The notes beneath the pieces are model-generated. The model saw nothing but the letters and a program-made list of their open reading frames with translations. It made no database searches and was not told the origin of the DNA. A stretch of DNA of 64,000 bases from Pseudomonas mosselii (GTDB taxonomy: Bacteria > Pseudomonadota > Gammaproteobacteria > Pseudomonadales > Pseudomonadaceae), in NCBI RefSeq assembly GCF_019823065.1, contig NZ_CP081966.1:1140001-1204000 (forward strand), in the 5' to 3' direction. How positions within the stretch are numbered: the first letter of the stretch is position 1; the number at the start of each line of letters is the position of its first letter. Position numbers and translations under genes: made by a program. Shown here one piece after another: positions 45,596 to 54,554 of the stretch.

Positions 45596-47800
45596 ATGAG
45601 AAGTTCCAGCATACCCTTGAGTGTCGCGGTGGGTCTGATAACTGCCATGTCAGGCGCGGACTTGGCCGAGGCCAAAGTGCTCGACAACCAGAGTGAAACG
45701 GTCACTGGCCCGGTCGCGGATACCTATGAGCTGAGAAATGGGTCGACCCTGGAGATCACCGCCACTGGCAGCACAGAGGGTATAACGGTCTCTAGTGGGT
45801 CGACTGTCACTGTCAATGGTGGACAGGTAGCCGCCGCCGGCGTGCAAGCCGGCATCAAATTGCTCGATGGCACCCAGGCGCTACTCAATGGCGCAACCGT
45901 GACGGGTGGCCCGACGGCATCCTCGTTTGGCGTTTCTGCTGCCCTGGCCTCCAGCATCCGGGCCCAGGGCAGCACGATTGCAGGTGGCATTGGTGCCTCC
46001 CTTGTGCGAGGCAGCAGCCTTGTTCTGGAAGGCAGCACGCTCACCGGGCTGGAGCGTGTCGGCGCCTTTGTCGTCGGTTCCAGTCTGCAAGCCACGGGTG
46101 GCAGTCTCGTCAGTGGCAAGACCAATGGTCTGGATGTGCGTCAGGAGTCGGCAGCCAACGGTGGTGGCGGCTCCCGGGTGATCCTGGATGGATCGACGGT
46201 CAGGGGCGACACTCAAAGTGCCATCATCGTCAGGGCCGGTTCCGGTAGCTCCACCGGCACCGCACACATTCTGGTGGCCAATGGCAGCCAGCTTATCGGG
46301 GGCAATGGCACGATCCTCGAGGTCATCGGTGGCATGACCGCCGACTTCACCGCGGACAACAGCCAGCTGAGCGGCGATGTGGTGGTGGCAGCCGGCAGTA
46401 CCGCGAACCTGCTGCTGCAGAACAATGCCTCGTTGCGGGGAAACCTGGTCAATGTGCAGAGCCTGGAGCTGAACAGCGGTGGCCGCTGGATCCTGACCAA
46501 GGATGGCGAGGTTGGCGAACTGACACTCGACAATGGCACGGTCGATTTCACCGACCGGGACACAACGGCGGGCTTCAAGACCCTGACGGTGGACAACCTC
46601 AAGGGCTCGGGCATCTTCGTGATGGACATCGACCTGGCCAGTGGTACCGGCGATCTGCTGAAGGTTACCGGGGCCGCCGAGGGCAGCCACCAGTTGAGCA
46701 TCGCCAGTACCGGTGCCGATCCGGTCGAAGGGCAGGCGCCGCACCGTATCGTCGAAACCGGTGGCGGCGACGCGACCTTCAGCCTGCTGCACGATATCGA
46801 TTTCGGTACCTACACCTACACCCTTGAAAAAGGCGAGGGTGAGGACAACTGGTACCTGGTGCAGAAGTTCGACGACAGCGGCAGCCCGATCGTGACGCCG
46901 GGCGCCCGTGCGGTGCTGGGGCTGTTCAGCGCCGCGCCCACCGTCTGGTATGGCGAACTGTCCTCGTTGCGCAGCCGCATGGGTGAATTGCGCCTGGGGC
47001 ATGGCCAGGGCATCTGGATGCGCAGCTACGGCAACCGCTACAACCTCTCGGCCGGCAACGCCGTGGCCTACCAGCAGGATCAGAACGGCGTGAGCTTCGG
47101 CGCCGACGGCGCGGTGCCGGGCCACGACGGGCGCTGGTTGCTCGGGGTCATGGGCGGTTACAGCGAGTCCGACCTGGACTTCAGCCTCGGTTCATCCGGC
47201 AAGGTCAAGAGCTACTACGTCGGTGCCTACAGCACCTGGATGGCCGACAGCGGTTACTACGTCGACGCGATGCTCAAGTACAACCGCTTTCGTAACAGCA
47301 ACGACGTGGTAATGAGCGATGGTCGCAAGACCAAGGGTGAATATCACAATGACGGCCTCGGGGCCTCGGTGGAGGTCGGGCGGCACTTCAAGCTGGACGA
47401 TGGTTGGTATGTCGAGCCGTTCACCCAGTTGTCCACGTTGTGGGTCGATGATGACAGCTACACGTTGGACAACGGCATGCGCGCCCAAAGCGATGGTGCC
47501 AACTCGGTGCTCGGCAAGGTTGGTGCCCAGGTCGGGCGCAGCCTGGCGCTGGACAACGGCAGTGTCCTGCAGCCGTACCTGAAAGTCGCGGCGGCTCACG
47601 AGTTCATCAAGAGCAACAAGGTGAAGGTCAACGACAACCACTTCACCAACGACCTGTCCGGCACGCGGGGCGAGTTTGCCGTGGGGTTGGCCGCACAGGT
47701 GTCCGAGGTGCTGCAGCTGCACGGCGAGTTCCAGTACAGCAACGGCAAGCACATCGAACAGCCGTATGGGGTCAACCTGGGCTTGCGCTACAACTTCTGA
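45596..47800 (+). CDS. Pertactin-like autotransporter
   Basis: A 734-residue complete type V secreted protein. A Sec signal (about 1-26, ending ADLAEA) is followed by a Gly/Ser/Thr/Asn-rich passenger (about 27-440) with short beta-helix rungs (GSTVTVNGGQV, LLDGTQALLNGATVTGG). Residues about 300-440 form the pertactin-like junction (FVMDIDLASGTGDLLKV). The barrel spans about 465-734 (GIWMRSYGNRYNLSAG onwards) and ends in the signature GLRYNF. Unlike the partial gene at the window start, this one is intact. Surface adhesion is likely for the fold, but the ligand is unknown. GGGAG precedes the ATG. Confidence 0.93.
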   Translation: MRSSSIPLSVAVGLITAMSGADLAEAKVLDNQSETVTGPVADTYELRNGSTLEITATGSTEGITVSSGSTVTVNGGQVAAAGVQAGIKLLDGTQALLNGATVTGGPTASSFGVSAALASSIRAQGSTIAGGIGASLVRGSSLVLEGSTLTGLERVGAFVVGSSLQATGGSLVSGKTNGLDVRQESAANGGGGSRVILDGSTVRGDTQSAIIVRAGSGSSTGTAHILVANGSQLIGGNGTILEVIGGMTADFTADNSQLSGDVVVAAGSTANLLLQNNASLRGNLVNVQSLELNSGGRWILTKDGEVGELTLDNGTVDFTDRDTTAGFKTLTVDNLKGSGIFVMDIDLASGTGDLLKVTGAAEGSHQLSIASTGADPVEGQAPHRIVETGGGDATFSLLHDIDFGTYTYTLEKGEGEDNWYLVQKFDDSGSPIVTPGARAVLGLFSAAPTVWYGELSSLRSRMGELRLGHGQGIWMRSYGNRYNLSAGNAVAYQQDQNGVSFGADGAVPGHDGRWLLGVMGGYSESDLDFSLGSSGKVKSYYVGAYSTWMADSGYYVDAMLKYNRFRNSNDVVMSDGRKTKGEYHNDGLGASVEVGRHFKLDDGWYVEPFTQLSTLWVDDDSYTLDNGMRAQSDGANSVLGKVGAQVGRSLALDNGSVLQPYLKVAAAHEFIKSNKVKVNDNHFTNDLSGTRGEFAVGLAAQVSEVLQLHGEFQYSNGKHIEQPYGVNLGLRYNF

Positions 47801-47838
47801 CCGCTTGGCAAACCCGCTCCTGCAGGTCCTGCAACAGA

Positions 47839-48888
47839 CTACATCCGCGGATAATCGATATACCCCACCGGCCCCCCGGCGTAGAAGGTCTCAGGACGCG
47901 GCGCATTGAGCGGCGCATCGGCGGCCAGGCGCGCGGGCAGGTCGGGGTTGGCGATGAACGGGATGCCGAAGGCCACCGCATCGGCCTTGCCGTTGGCCAG
48001 GGCCGCGTTGGCGCTGGCCTTGTCGAAGCGTTCGTTGACAATGTAGGGGCCGCCAAACGCCGCCTTGATCTGCGGGCCGATGCTGTCGTCGGCTTTCTTC
48101 TCTCGCGAGCAAATGAAGGCGATGCCACGCTTGCCCAGCTCTCGTGCCACGTAGGTGAAGGTCTCGGCACGGTCGGCGTCGCCCATGTCGTGGGCATCCG
48201 CCCGTGGCGCCAAGTGCACGCCGACGCGGCCCGGACCCCACACCTCAATGGCGGCGTCGGCGACTTCCAGCAGCAACCGCGCGCGGTTTTCCAGCGAACC
48301 GCCATAGCGGTCCGTGCGCTGGTTGGTGCTGCTCTGCAGGAACTGGTCGAGCAGGTAGCCGTTGGCGCCGTGGATCTCCACGCCGTCGAAACCGGCGGCC
48401 TTGGCGTTTTCGGCGCCGCTGCGGTAGGCCTCGACGATATCGGCGATCTCCTCGGTTTCCAGGGCTCGTGGCGTCGGGTAGTCGCTCTGTGGGCGCACCA
48501 GACTGACATGGCCCTTGGGCTGGATCGCGCTGGGGGCCACCGGCAGCTCGCCGTTCAGGTACGACGGGTGGGAGATGCGCCCGACATGCCACAGCTGCAG
48601 GAAGATGCGCCCGCCGGCGGCGTGGATGGCCTTGGTCACGTTGTGCCAGCCGCGTACCTGCTGGTCGTTCCAGATCCCCGGTGTATCCGGGTAGCCAACG
48701 CCCATCGGCGTGACCGAGGTCGCTTCGCTGAGGATCAGGCCGGCGCTGGCGCGCTGCACGTAGTACTCGGCCATCAGCGCATTGGGCACGCGGCCTTCGT
48801 CGGCGCGGCAGCGGGTCAGCGGGGCCATGATGATGCGGTTGGGCAGTTCCAGGTCGCCCAGGGTGATCGGGTCGAACAGCGTAGTCAT
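47839..48888 (-). CDS. xenB: Xenobiotic reductase / Old Yellow Enzyme family
   Basis: A 349-residue FMN-dependent ene reductase with a TIM barrel. The sequence is very similar to Pseudomonas XenB, an NADPH-dependent enzyme acting on nitroesters, nitroaromatics and activated alkenes. Landmarks are NRIIMAPLTRCRADEG near residue 14, FLQLWHVGRISHP near 99, and HGANGYLLDQFLQSSTNQRTD (catalytic Tyr and FMN contacts, near 180). The ATG at 48888 gives the family N-terminus MTTLFDP; an upstream TTG was rejected. It follows an ArsR regulator gene by 19 bp on the same strand, so the two form an operon. Confidence 0.92.
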   Translation of the reverse strand: MTTLFDPITLGDLELPNRIIMAPLTRCRADEGRVPNALMAEYYVQRASAGLILSEATSVTPMGVGYPDTPGIWNDQQVRGWHNVTKAIHAAGGRIFLQLWHVGRISHPSYLNGELPVAPSAIQPKGHVSLVRPQSDYPTPRALETEEIADIVEAYRSGAENAKAAGFDGVEIHGANGYLLDQFLQSSTNQRTDRYGGSLENRARLLLEVADAAIEVWGPGRVGVHLAPRADAHDMGDADRAETFTYVARELGKRGIAFICSREKKADDSIGPQIKAAFGGPYIVNERFDKASANAALANGKADAVAFGIPFIANPDLPARLAADAPLNAPRPETFYAGGPVGYIDYPRM

Positions 48889-48907
48889 GTGCAAAGCCTC
48901 GCTTGGA

Positions 48908-49210
48908 TCAGAGCGCTTGGCTCATTTGCTCGAGGAACGCCTTGATGGTCGCCTCGTTGCGTTTGAAGAAATGCCACTGGCCGATCTTCTGGCTGCTGAT
49001 CAGGCCGGCGCGTTGCAGGGTGGCCAGGTGGGCGGAGACGGTCGACTGCGACAGACCGCAGCGTTGGTCGATTTGCCCGGCACACACACCGTGCTCGGTG
49101 CTGTGGTGCTGGTCGGGGAACTGCGCGGCCGGGTCTTTCAGCCAGTTGAGGATGTCTCGCCGGACCGGGTGGGCCAGTGCTTTTATGATTTCGTCGAGAT
49201 CGAGGGGCAT
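48908..49210 (-). CDS. ArsR-family transcriptional regulator
   Basis: A 100-residue winged-helix repressor. ALAHPVRRDILNWLKDP is the dimer/first helix, CGLSQSTVSAHLATLQRAGLI is the recognition helix region (about residues 50-70), and the wing follows. The CVC metal site of classical ArsR/SmtB is absent; the single Cys residues at VCAG and RCGL suggest a thiol or electrophile sensor instead, which fits control of the adjacent ene reductase. The start MPLDLDEI was chosen over longer readings because those run through the operator DNA. Confidence 0.88.
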   Translation of the reverse strand: MPLDLDEIIKALAHPVRRDILNWLKDPAAQFPDQHHSTEHGVCAGQIDQRCGLSQSTVSAHLATLQRAGLISSQKIGQWHFFKRNEATIKAFLEQMSQAL

Positions 49211-49233
49211 GGTTGGCTCGTGGTGTGTAGCGG

Positions 49234-49277
49234 TATATCGCGATGGGGCGAAATATAAATCGTTGAATCGCGATATA
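49234..49277. promoter_or_regulatory. Double palindromic operator of the arsR-xenB operon
   Basis: TATATCGCGAT (49234-49244) and ATCGCGATATA (49267-49277) are mirror images. Each contains the 8-bp palindrome ATCGCGAT, with centres 30 bp apart, about three helical turns, 24 bp upstream of the arsR start codon. Position and symmetry indicate binding of two regulator dimers. Confidence 0.75.
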
Positions 49278-49361
49278 CAAATATGAAAGGGTTCTGAGGC
49301 AAGCGTCATTGGCTATATCGGTTCATGACGATTGGCTGTGGGGCGGTGCTAGACTGGCGCC

Positions 49362-49946
49362 ATGAACTACCTCGCGCACCTCCATCTGGGCGGCCCGGCG
49401 CCGCAACAACTGCTCGGCAGCCTGTATGGCGATTTCGTCAAGGGCGCGCTGGAGGGGCGTTTTCCGCCAGCGCTGGAGGCTTCGATCCGGCTGCACCGGC
49501 ATATCGACAGCTACACCGACAGCCATCCGCTGGTGCTGGCGGCGCTGGCGCGTTTCCGGCGTGAGCGGCGACGCTTCGCCGGAATCGTGCTGGATGTGTT
49601 TTTCGATCATTGCCTGGCCAGGAGCTGGGGGGACTACGCGGAGCAGCCGCTGGCGCAGTTCACCGGCGACTTCTACAAAGTACTGCTGGCTGAGCCGCAG
49701 CTGCCGGGCCGGCTGGCGCGGATCGCGCCGTTCATGGCAGCGGATGACTGGTTGGGGGCGTATGGCGACTTCGCCACCCTGGAACAGGTGTTTGGCGGTA
49801 TTGCCCGGCGCTTGTCGCGGCCCGAGGGGATGGACGGGATGATGGGAGAGCTGGAGCGGCTGTACGAGCCGCTGCTGGCGGATTTTCGCGAGTTCTATCC
49901 GCAACTGCAGGCGTTTGCGGCAGCGCGAAGACGCCCCTCCAACTGA
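49362..49946 (+). CDS. acpH: Acyl carrier protein phosphodiesterase
   Basis: A 194-residue HD-like hydrolase of the AcpH (DUF479) family, which removes 4'-phosphopantetheine from acyl carrier protein. N-terminal MNYLAHLHLGGPAPQQLLGSLYGDFVKG is highly characteristic, and conserved His/Asp residues follow in RLHRHIDSYTDSHP and DVFFDHCLARSW. The physiological need for ACP turnover is unclear. It is convergent with olsA, ten bases away. Confidence 0.92.
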   Translation: MNYLAHLHLGGPAPQQLLGSLYGDFVKGALEGRFPPALEASIRLHRHIDSYTDSHPLVLAALARFRRERRRFAGIVLDVFFDHCLARSWGDYAEQPLAQFTGDFYKVLLAEPQLPGRLARIAPFMAADDWLGAYGDFATLEQVFGGIARRLSRPEGMDGMMGELERLYEPLLADFREFYPQLQAFAAARRRPSN

Positions 49947-49956
49947 CGTCAGCTAT

Positions 49957-50739
49957 TCAGGCTGCCTTGGCCTGGCGTCGCGGCTCGACATCCTCTATGC
50001 CGAACAACGCAAGGTGCACTGCCTGCTGTGCCTGGAACGCCAGCGCCGCGCGCTCCTGGCCTTCACTGCCGATCGGCGCTAGCAGGTGAATCACCACCTC
50101 GCCCCGGTCTTGCCCGAACAGCCGCAGCAGATGGGACACCAGGTCGTCATCGCCTATGAACGGCGCAATCGGATCGGGTTGGCCCGCGCGAAGATACTGG
50201 ATCGCCACCGGCTGTAACGGCGTGCCACGGTCGATGGCCCCGGCCAGCAGACGTCCATGGAAGGTGCGCAGGGTGCGACCGTCAGTGGTGGTGCCTTCCG
50301 GAAAGATCAGCAGGGGACGTTGCTCGCCCAGCTGTTCGCTGATCTGTTGGCGCAGGCGCTGGGCATCGCCACCGCCACGGCGGATGAACAGGGTCCCGGC
50401 CTTCTCGGCCAGCCAGCCGGCCACCGGCCAGTGCCGCACCTCGGCCTTGGACAGGAACGACAGCGGCGTGAGCATGCCGAGCAGCGGGATGTCGGTCCAC
50501 GACACATGGTTGCAGATCCACAGCATCGGCCATTGCGGCAGTTCACCCTTGACCTTGACGTCGAAGGGCAGGGCGGCGACCAGGCGGCCCATGAACAGGC
50601 GTGTCCAGCGCTGGCGACGTTCGATCGAGGCTTTCAGGCCCAGGCGTTCGCCCAGTGCAATGATGCTGGCCATTGCCAGCCCCAGTGCCAGTACCAGAAA
50701 CAGCCGCAGCAGGCGGGCAGTGGCCCGCAGACGCGGCAT
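49957..50739 (-). CDS. olsA: Lyso-ornithine lipid O-acyltransferase OlsA
   Basis: A 260-residue membrane-associated acyltransferase of the PlsC family. A hydrophobic N-terminus (about 9-30) is followed by the catalytic NHVSWTDIPLL (HX4D, His near residue 76) and FPEGTTTDG near 150. With OlsB encoded upstream it completes ornithine lipid, a phosphorus-free membrane lipid made under phosphate limitation. The assignment as OlsA rather than a general lysophospholipid acyltransferase rests on translational coupling to olsB (TGATG overlap). Confidence 0.88.
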   Translation of the reverse strand: MPRLRATARLLRLFLVLALGLAMASIIALGERLGLKASIERRQRWTRLFMGRLVAALPFDVKVKGELPQWPMLWICNHVSWTDIPLLGMLTPLSFLSKAEVRHWPVAGWLAEKAGTLFIRRGGGDAQRLRQQISEQLGEQRPLLIFPEGTTTDGRTLRTFHGRLLAGAIDRGTPLQPVAIQYLRAGQPDPIAPFIGDDDLVSHLLRLFGQDRGEVVIHLLAPIGSEGQERAALAFQAQQAVHLALFGIEDVEPRRQAKAA

Positions 50740-51494
50740 CAGACCGCCGCCTTGAAGTGACGGGCGTAGCGCGGGCAGAGGTCGTCGCGCTTGAGCAGGA
50801 TGAACACGTCGGCGACCTGGAAGTCCTCGTCCCAGCAAGGCTCGCCGCAGATCTTCGCGCCCAGGCGCATGTAGGCCTTGAGCAGCGGTGGCATTTCGGC
50901 GATGACGTTGTTCGGCAGCGGCAGACTGGGCAGTGGGTTCTTCGGTTCGGCGCGCAGGTGCTCGGTGCACAGGTAGCGTTCGCGCAGGCGCTGCATGATC
51001 GCGTGGGCCTGCACGCCACCGTCCTGCATGGGGATGCTGGCGCAACCCATCAGGTAGCTGTAGCGGCCTTCGTTGAGCACTTCGGCCAATTCGCTCCAGA
51101 GCACGGCGATGGTGCCGCCGTTGCGGTAGGCCGGGTCGACGCAGGTACGGCCCAGTTCGAGGATCGGGCCTTGTAGCTGCAACAGGCCGTGCAGGCTGAA
51201 TTCTTCTTCACTGTAGAAGCGACCCAGGCTGCTGGCGGCCTGGTGGTCGAGCAGGCGGGTGGTGGCGACGAGCTGGCCGGTGGCCAGGTCGCGCACGCCG
51301 ATGTGGCGGCAGTGGATGTCGTAGTCGTCCATGTCCAGACCGTGTTCGGCGCCCTTGAGCTTGGCCTTGAATTCGGCGCTGAACACCTTGAAGCGCAGGG
51401 CCTGTGCTTCCTGCAGGGCCGCGGCGCCGACCAGGCGTTCGGCTTGCAGACGGCGTTCAGTGCTGTTGTCGCCAGAGCGAGCGATCCGAGTCAT
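50739..51494 (-). CDS. olsB: L-ornithine N-alpha-acyltransferase OlsB
   Basis: A 251-residue GNAT-fold enzyme of the OlsB family that transfers 3-hydroxyacyl from ACP to ornithine. Key features are [10 protein letters not shown] near residue 32, the [14 protein letters not shown] stretch near 54, [23 protein letters not shown] near 108 and the C-terminal [17 protein letters not shown]. The ATG at 51494 was chosen for its family N-terminus. No Pho box was found in the short upstream region by eye, so phosphate control is not shown here. Confidence 0.88.
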   Translation of the reverse strand: MTRIARSGDNSTERRLQAERLVGAAALQEAQALRFKVFSAEFKAKLKGAEHGLDMDDYDIHCRHIGVRDLATGQLVATTRLLDHQAASSLGRFYSEEEFSLHGLLQLQGPILELGRTCVDPAYRNGGTIAVLWSELAEVLNEGRYSYLMGCASIPMQDGGVQAHAIMQRLRERYLCTEHLRAEPKNPLPSLPLPNNVIAEMPPLLKAYMRLGAKICGEPCWDEDFQVADVFILLKRDDLCPRYARHFKAAV

Positions 51495-51626
51495 TGCGAG
51501 TCTCCATAAGCCAGCCAAAGGGTTGCGGCCGGTCGGCTTTGTTGTGCAAAGTCAGCCTAGGTACGCCCGGTGTCACCCCTGTGAATCTTTGGTGATGCTT
51601 GCGTGACACCCCACAAGGAGCTTGCG

Positions 51627-52514
51627 ATGGCCTGGTTGCAACGACTCAATGACCCCTTGCGCCACCCGCTGGCGGCGACCCTGGGCGAAACCTACGCGGC
51701 GGTACTCGAGCGCCTGGGCGCCGTCGCGCCGTTCGAGCTGGCGGTGCTGGGCGGGCGCGCCATGGCCACGCCGGGCCTGGCCTTCCTGCTCGGTTACCAG
51801 GCGGCGCTGCGCGTGCTTTGGCCCAGCGCGCCCGCCAGCCTGGGGGCGTTGTGCGCCACCGAGCGGCGCAGCGTGCGCCCTGCGGACATGCACACCCGTC
51901 TCGATGGCTTGCGCCTGAGCGGCAGCAAGGACTTCGTCACCGCCGGGCTGGATGCTGAATGGCTGTTGGTGGCGGCGCGCCACGAGGGCGTGGGCGAGGC
52001 GCCGCGCTTGCAGCTGGCGGTGGTCTATCCGGGCGAGCCAGGGGTAAGCCTCGAAGCGTTGCCGACCCTGCCGTTGATGCCTGAAGTCGGCCATGGCCGC
52101 CTGCAGCTCAAGGAAGCCGCGTGCGAGTTGCTGGCCGGCGATGGTTGGGACGCCTACGTCAAACCGTTCCGCTCCCTTGAAGACCTTTATGTGCTCGCCG
52201 CGCTGGTGGCCTGGCTGTATGGCGTGGCCCAGGAGTGCGCCTGGCCGCAGGACCTGCGCCTGCGGCTGATCGGGCTGCTGGCCGGTTGTGCCGAGGGCAG
52301 CCGGCAATGCCCTGACAGTGTGGCCTGCCACTTGCTGCTGGGTGGCCTGTTTGCCCAGTTCCAGGGTTTGCGGGGCGAGATCGACCAGGCGTTGGCCGCC
52401 GGGCCCGGGCACTGGGCGCAATTGTGGCAGCGCGACCAGGGCCTGCTGGCGCTGGCCGGCGTGGCCCGTGACAAGCGCCTGACCAAGGCCTGGAGCGCCG
52501 CCGGATTGTCATGA
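51627..52514 (+). CDS. Acyl-CoA dehydrogenase-like protein, short
   Basis: A 295-residue protein with weak similarity to acyl-CoA dehydrogenases. The middle beta-domain pattern is visible (LSGSKDFVTAGLDAEWLLVAAR, about 98-120, then AVVYPGEPGVSLEALPTLPLMP), and the rest is helical. It is about 100 residues shorter than normal members and I do not see a convincing catalytic-base Glu or FAD-contact Arg in the C-terminal half, so it may have lost activity or act on something else. A strong ribosome site (AAGGAG) fixes the ATG at 51627. Confidence 0.75.
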   Translation: MAWLQRLNDPLRHPLAATLGETYAAVLERLGAVAPFELAVLGGRAMATPGLAFLLGYQAALRVLWPSAPASLGALCATERRSVRPADMHTRLDGLRLSGSKDFVTAGLDAEWLLVAARHEGVGEAPRLQLAVVYPGEPGVSLEALPTLPLMPEVGHGRLQLKEAACELLAGDGWDAYVKPFRSLEDLYVLAALVAWLYGVAQECAWPQDLRLRLIGLLAGCAEGSRQCPDSVACHLLLGGLFAQFQGLRGEIDQALAAGPGHWAQLWQRDQGLLALAGVARDKRLTKAWSAAGLS

Positions 52515-52557
52515 AAGCCTGAGAGGCTGGGGAGCCTTTGAACCTGGGCTGCTCCCG

Positions 52558-53634
52558 ATGAAGTCACTATTGCTTGCCCTGGCCATGACCGCTGGCCCTG
52601 CCTGGGCCGAATACTGGCCCTCGGCGCAATGGCCGGTCGATAACGCCGTCATCGACTGGCAGGCGGTCGACACCTACGCCTTCGCGCCGCGTGATGCCGA
52701 ACGCGGCGGCATTCGCACCGACGCGCTGTTGATCATCCGCGATGGTCGTATTCTGCATGAGCGCTATACCGAACCAACCCAAGCCGACACGCCGCACCTG
52801 ACCTGGTCGGTGAGCAAAAGCGTGCTGGCCACGGTCATGGGCGTGGCCTACGGCGAGGGGCGTTTCAGGCTTGATGACCCGGCCGCCCGTTACTACCCGG
52901 CCCTACAGCGACATCCTGGGCTGCGCCTGGCCGACCTGCTGCACTGGGCCAGCGGCCTGGCCTGGCAGGAGGACTACGAATACGCGCCCCTGAAGTCGTC
53001 GGTGGTGGCCATGCTCTATACCCGTGGCCGTGCTGATATGCCGGCCTACGCGGCGGCAATGCCCGCTGCCAATGCGCCCGGCACGCAGTTCGCCTATTCC
53101 AGCGGCGACAGCAACCTGCTCGCCGCCAGCCTGCGCGGCATGCTCGATCCCGCGGGCTATGCCGACTACCCCTGGCAGTCCCTGTTCATCCCGCTGGGGA
53201 TCGACAGCGCGGTCTGGGAACGGGATGGGGCGGGCACCTATGTTGGCTCTTCCTATCTTTATCTGAATGCCCGCGACCTGGCGCGCATCGGCCTGCTGAT
53301 GCAGCGCGACGGATGCTGGCGCGAGGGCCGGTTGCTGCCGACCGATTGGGTGGCGTTCAACCGTACCCTGTTCAACGCCGCCCAGCCGGTGCCGGGCGAA
53401 GCCAACCCCGGCGGCCATTGGTGGCTCAACCAGCCGCTGCCCGGGCAGCCGGCGCCGTGGCCGGATGCGCCAGCGGACACCTTCGCCGCGCTCGGCCATT
53501 GGGGCCAAGCCCTCTATGTGCTGCCTTCGCACAAATTGGTGATCGTGCGCTACGCCGATGACCGCGACGCCAGCTTCAGCCACAACGAACTGCTCAAGCG
53601 GGTACTGGCCGCCGTGGCGGGGGAGGGCGCATGA
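52558..53634 (+). CDS. Secreted beta-lactamase-fold serine hydrolase
   Basis: A 358-residue exported protein. The signal peptide (1-17, cleavage after AWA) is followed by a class C beta-lactamase/DD-peptidase fold. The SxxK motif SVSK is at residues 84-87, the Tyr motif appears as YSSGDSN near 180, and HWGQ near 313 replaces the third KTG/HxG motif. Members act as esterases, D-amino-acid peptidases or amidases; the substrate cannot be told. Its stop overlaps the next small gene by four bases, implying a functional link. Confidence 0.85.
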   Translation: MKSLLLALAMTAGPAWAEYWPSAQWPVDNAVIDWQAVDTYAFAPRDAERGGIRTDALLIIRDGRILHERYTEPTQADTPHLTWSVSKSVLATVMGVAYGEGRFRLDDPAARYYPALQRHPGLRLADLLHWASGLAWQEDYEYAPLKSSVVAMLYTRGRADMPAYAAAMPAANAPGTQFAYSSGDSNLLAASLRGMLDPAGYADYPWQSLFIPLGIDSAVWERDGAGTYVGSSYLYLNARDLARIGLLMQRDGCWREGRLLPTDWVAFNRTLFNAAQPVPGEANPGGHWWLNQPLPGQPAPWPDAPADTFAALGHWGQALYVLPSHKLVIVRYADDRDASFSHNELLKRVLAAVAGEGA

Positions 53635-53927
53635 AGCGGGTCGTGCTCGTGGTGTTGCTGGCCGGGTTGGCCTGGGCCTGGCATGAGCGCCAGGCGCTGG
53701 CGGACTTCCCGGGCATTCTTTCGGCCTATTCGGCGAAAGAGTACTGCTCGTGCCGCTTCGTCATGGGCTTTGCTGAGACCTACTGCCGTGGCTATGTGCA
53801 GCAGTACCTGCCCTTGAGCCTGCTGGAGGAGGACGGCGCCCGGCGTCTGGTCACCGCCGAAGGCATGGGGCGGCGCAACCAGGCCGCCTGGCAGGGCGCG
53901 CGTGAGGGCTGCCGCTTGCTGCCGTGA
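53631..53927 (+). CDS. Small Cys-rich exported protein coupled to the hydrolase
   Basis: A 98-residue protein with an N-terminal signal or anchor (about 2-18, VVLVVLLAGLAWAW). The mature part has five Cys: CSCRFV, ETYCRGYV and EGCRLL, arranged to allow two disulfides. I recognise no named domain. The ATG overlaps the hydrolase stop (ATGA), so the two are made together; it may be a chaperone, activator or inhibitor of the hydrolase, which is an inference from coupling alone. Confidence 0.8.
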   Translation: MKRVVLVVLLAGLAWAWHERQALADFPGILSAYSAKEYCSCRFVMGFAETYCRGYVQQYLPLSLLEEDGARRLVTAEGMGRRNQAAWQGAREGCRLLP

Positions 53928-53971
53928 AACCGTGCGGGTAAGGTTGACGGCCTTGATCTACAGGATTTCAC

Positions 53972-54553
53972 ATGTTCAAGCCGTCTCGCCTGCTGCCCGC
54001 CCTCCTGCTCGCCCTGTGCCTGCCCGCTCACGCCAACTGGCACCTGGACGGCGAGTCCTCGCGCCTGTCCTTCGTCACCGGCAAGAACGGCAATATCGCC
54101 GAGGTCAACCGATTTCTGGTGCTGCACGGCAAGGTCGACCGCAAGGGCGCCGCCGAAGTGAGCATCGAAATGGACTCGATCAGCAGCGGTATCCCACTGC
54201 GCGATGAGCGCATGCGCGACAACCTGTTCGTCTTTGAGCAGTTCCCCGAGGCCACGGTGCAGGCGCAGATCGACCTGCGTCCGATCAACGATCTGGCCAG
54301 TGGCGCGCAACTGGAGCTGCGCCTGCCGGTCAGTGTCACCCTGCATGGGCAGACCCGTAGTTACAACACCCTGCTGCTGGCCACGCGCCTGGATGAGCGA
54401 CGATTCCAGGTGGTGACTCTCGAGCCGCTGATCCTGCGCGCCTCGGACTTCGGCCTGCTGCCGGGCCTGGAAAACCTGCGCAAGCTGGCCGGGCTCAAGT
54501 CGATCAACCCCTCGGTGCCGGTGAGCGCGGTGCTGATCTTCACCGCCCGCTGA
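53972..54553 (+). CDS. YceI family periplasmic protein
   Basis: A 193-residue exported lipocalin-like protein. The signal peptide (about 1-21, ending PAHA) precedes the YceI barrel: NWHLDGESSRLSFVTGKNGNIAEVN near residue 22, RDERMRDNLFVFEQFPEA near 78, and LPVSVTLHGQTRS near 120. YceI proteins bind polyisoprenoids or long amphiphiles; the ligand is unknown here. One base separates its stop from the phospholipase-D-type gene. Confidence 0.9.
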   Translation: MFKPSRLLPALLLALCLPAHANWHLDGESSRLSFVTGKNGNIAEVNRFLVLHGKVDRKGAAEVSIEMDSISSGIPLRDERMRDNLFVFEQFPEATVQAQIDLRPINDLASGAQLELRLPVSVTLHGQTRSYNTLLLATRLDERRFQVVTLEPLILRASDFGLLPGLENLRKLAGLKSINPSVPVSAVLIFTAR

Positions 54554-54554
54554 C

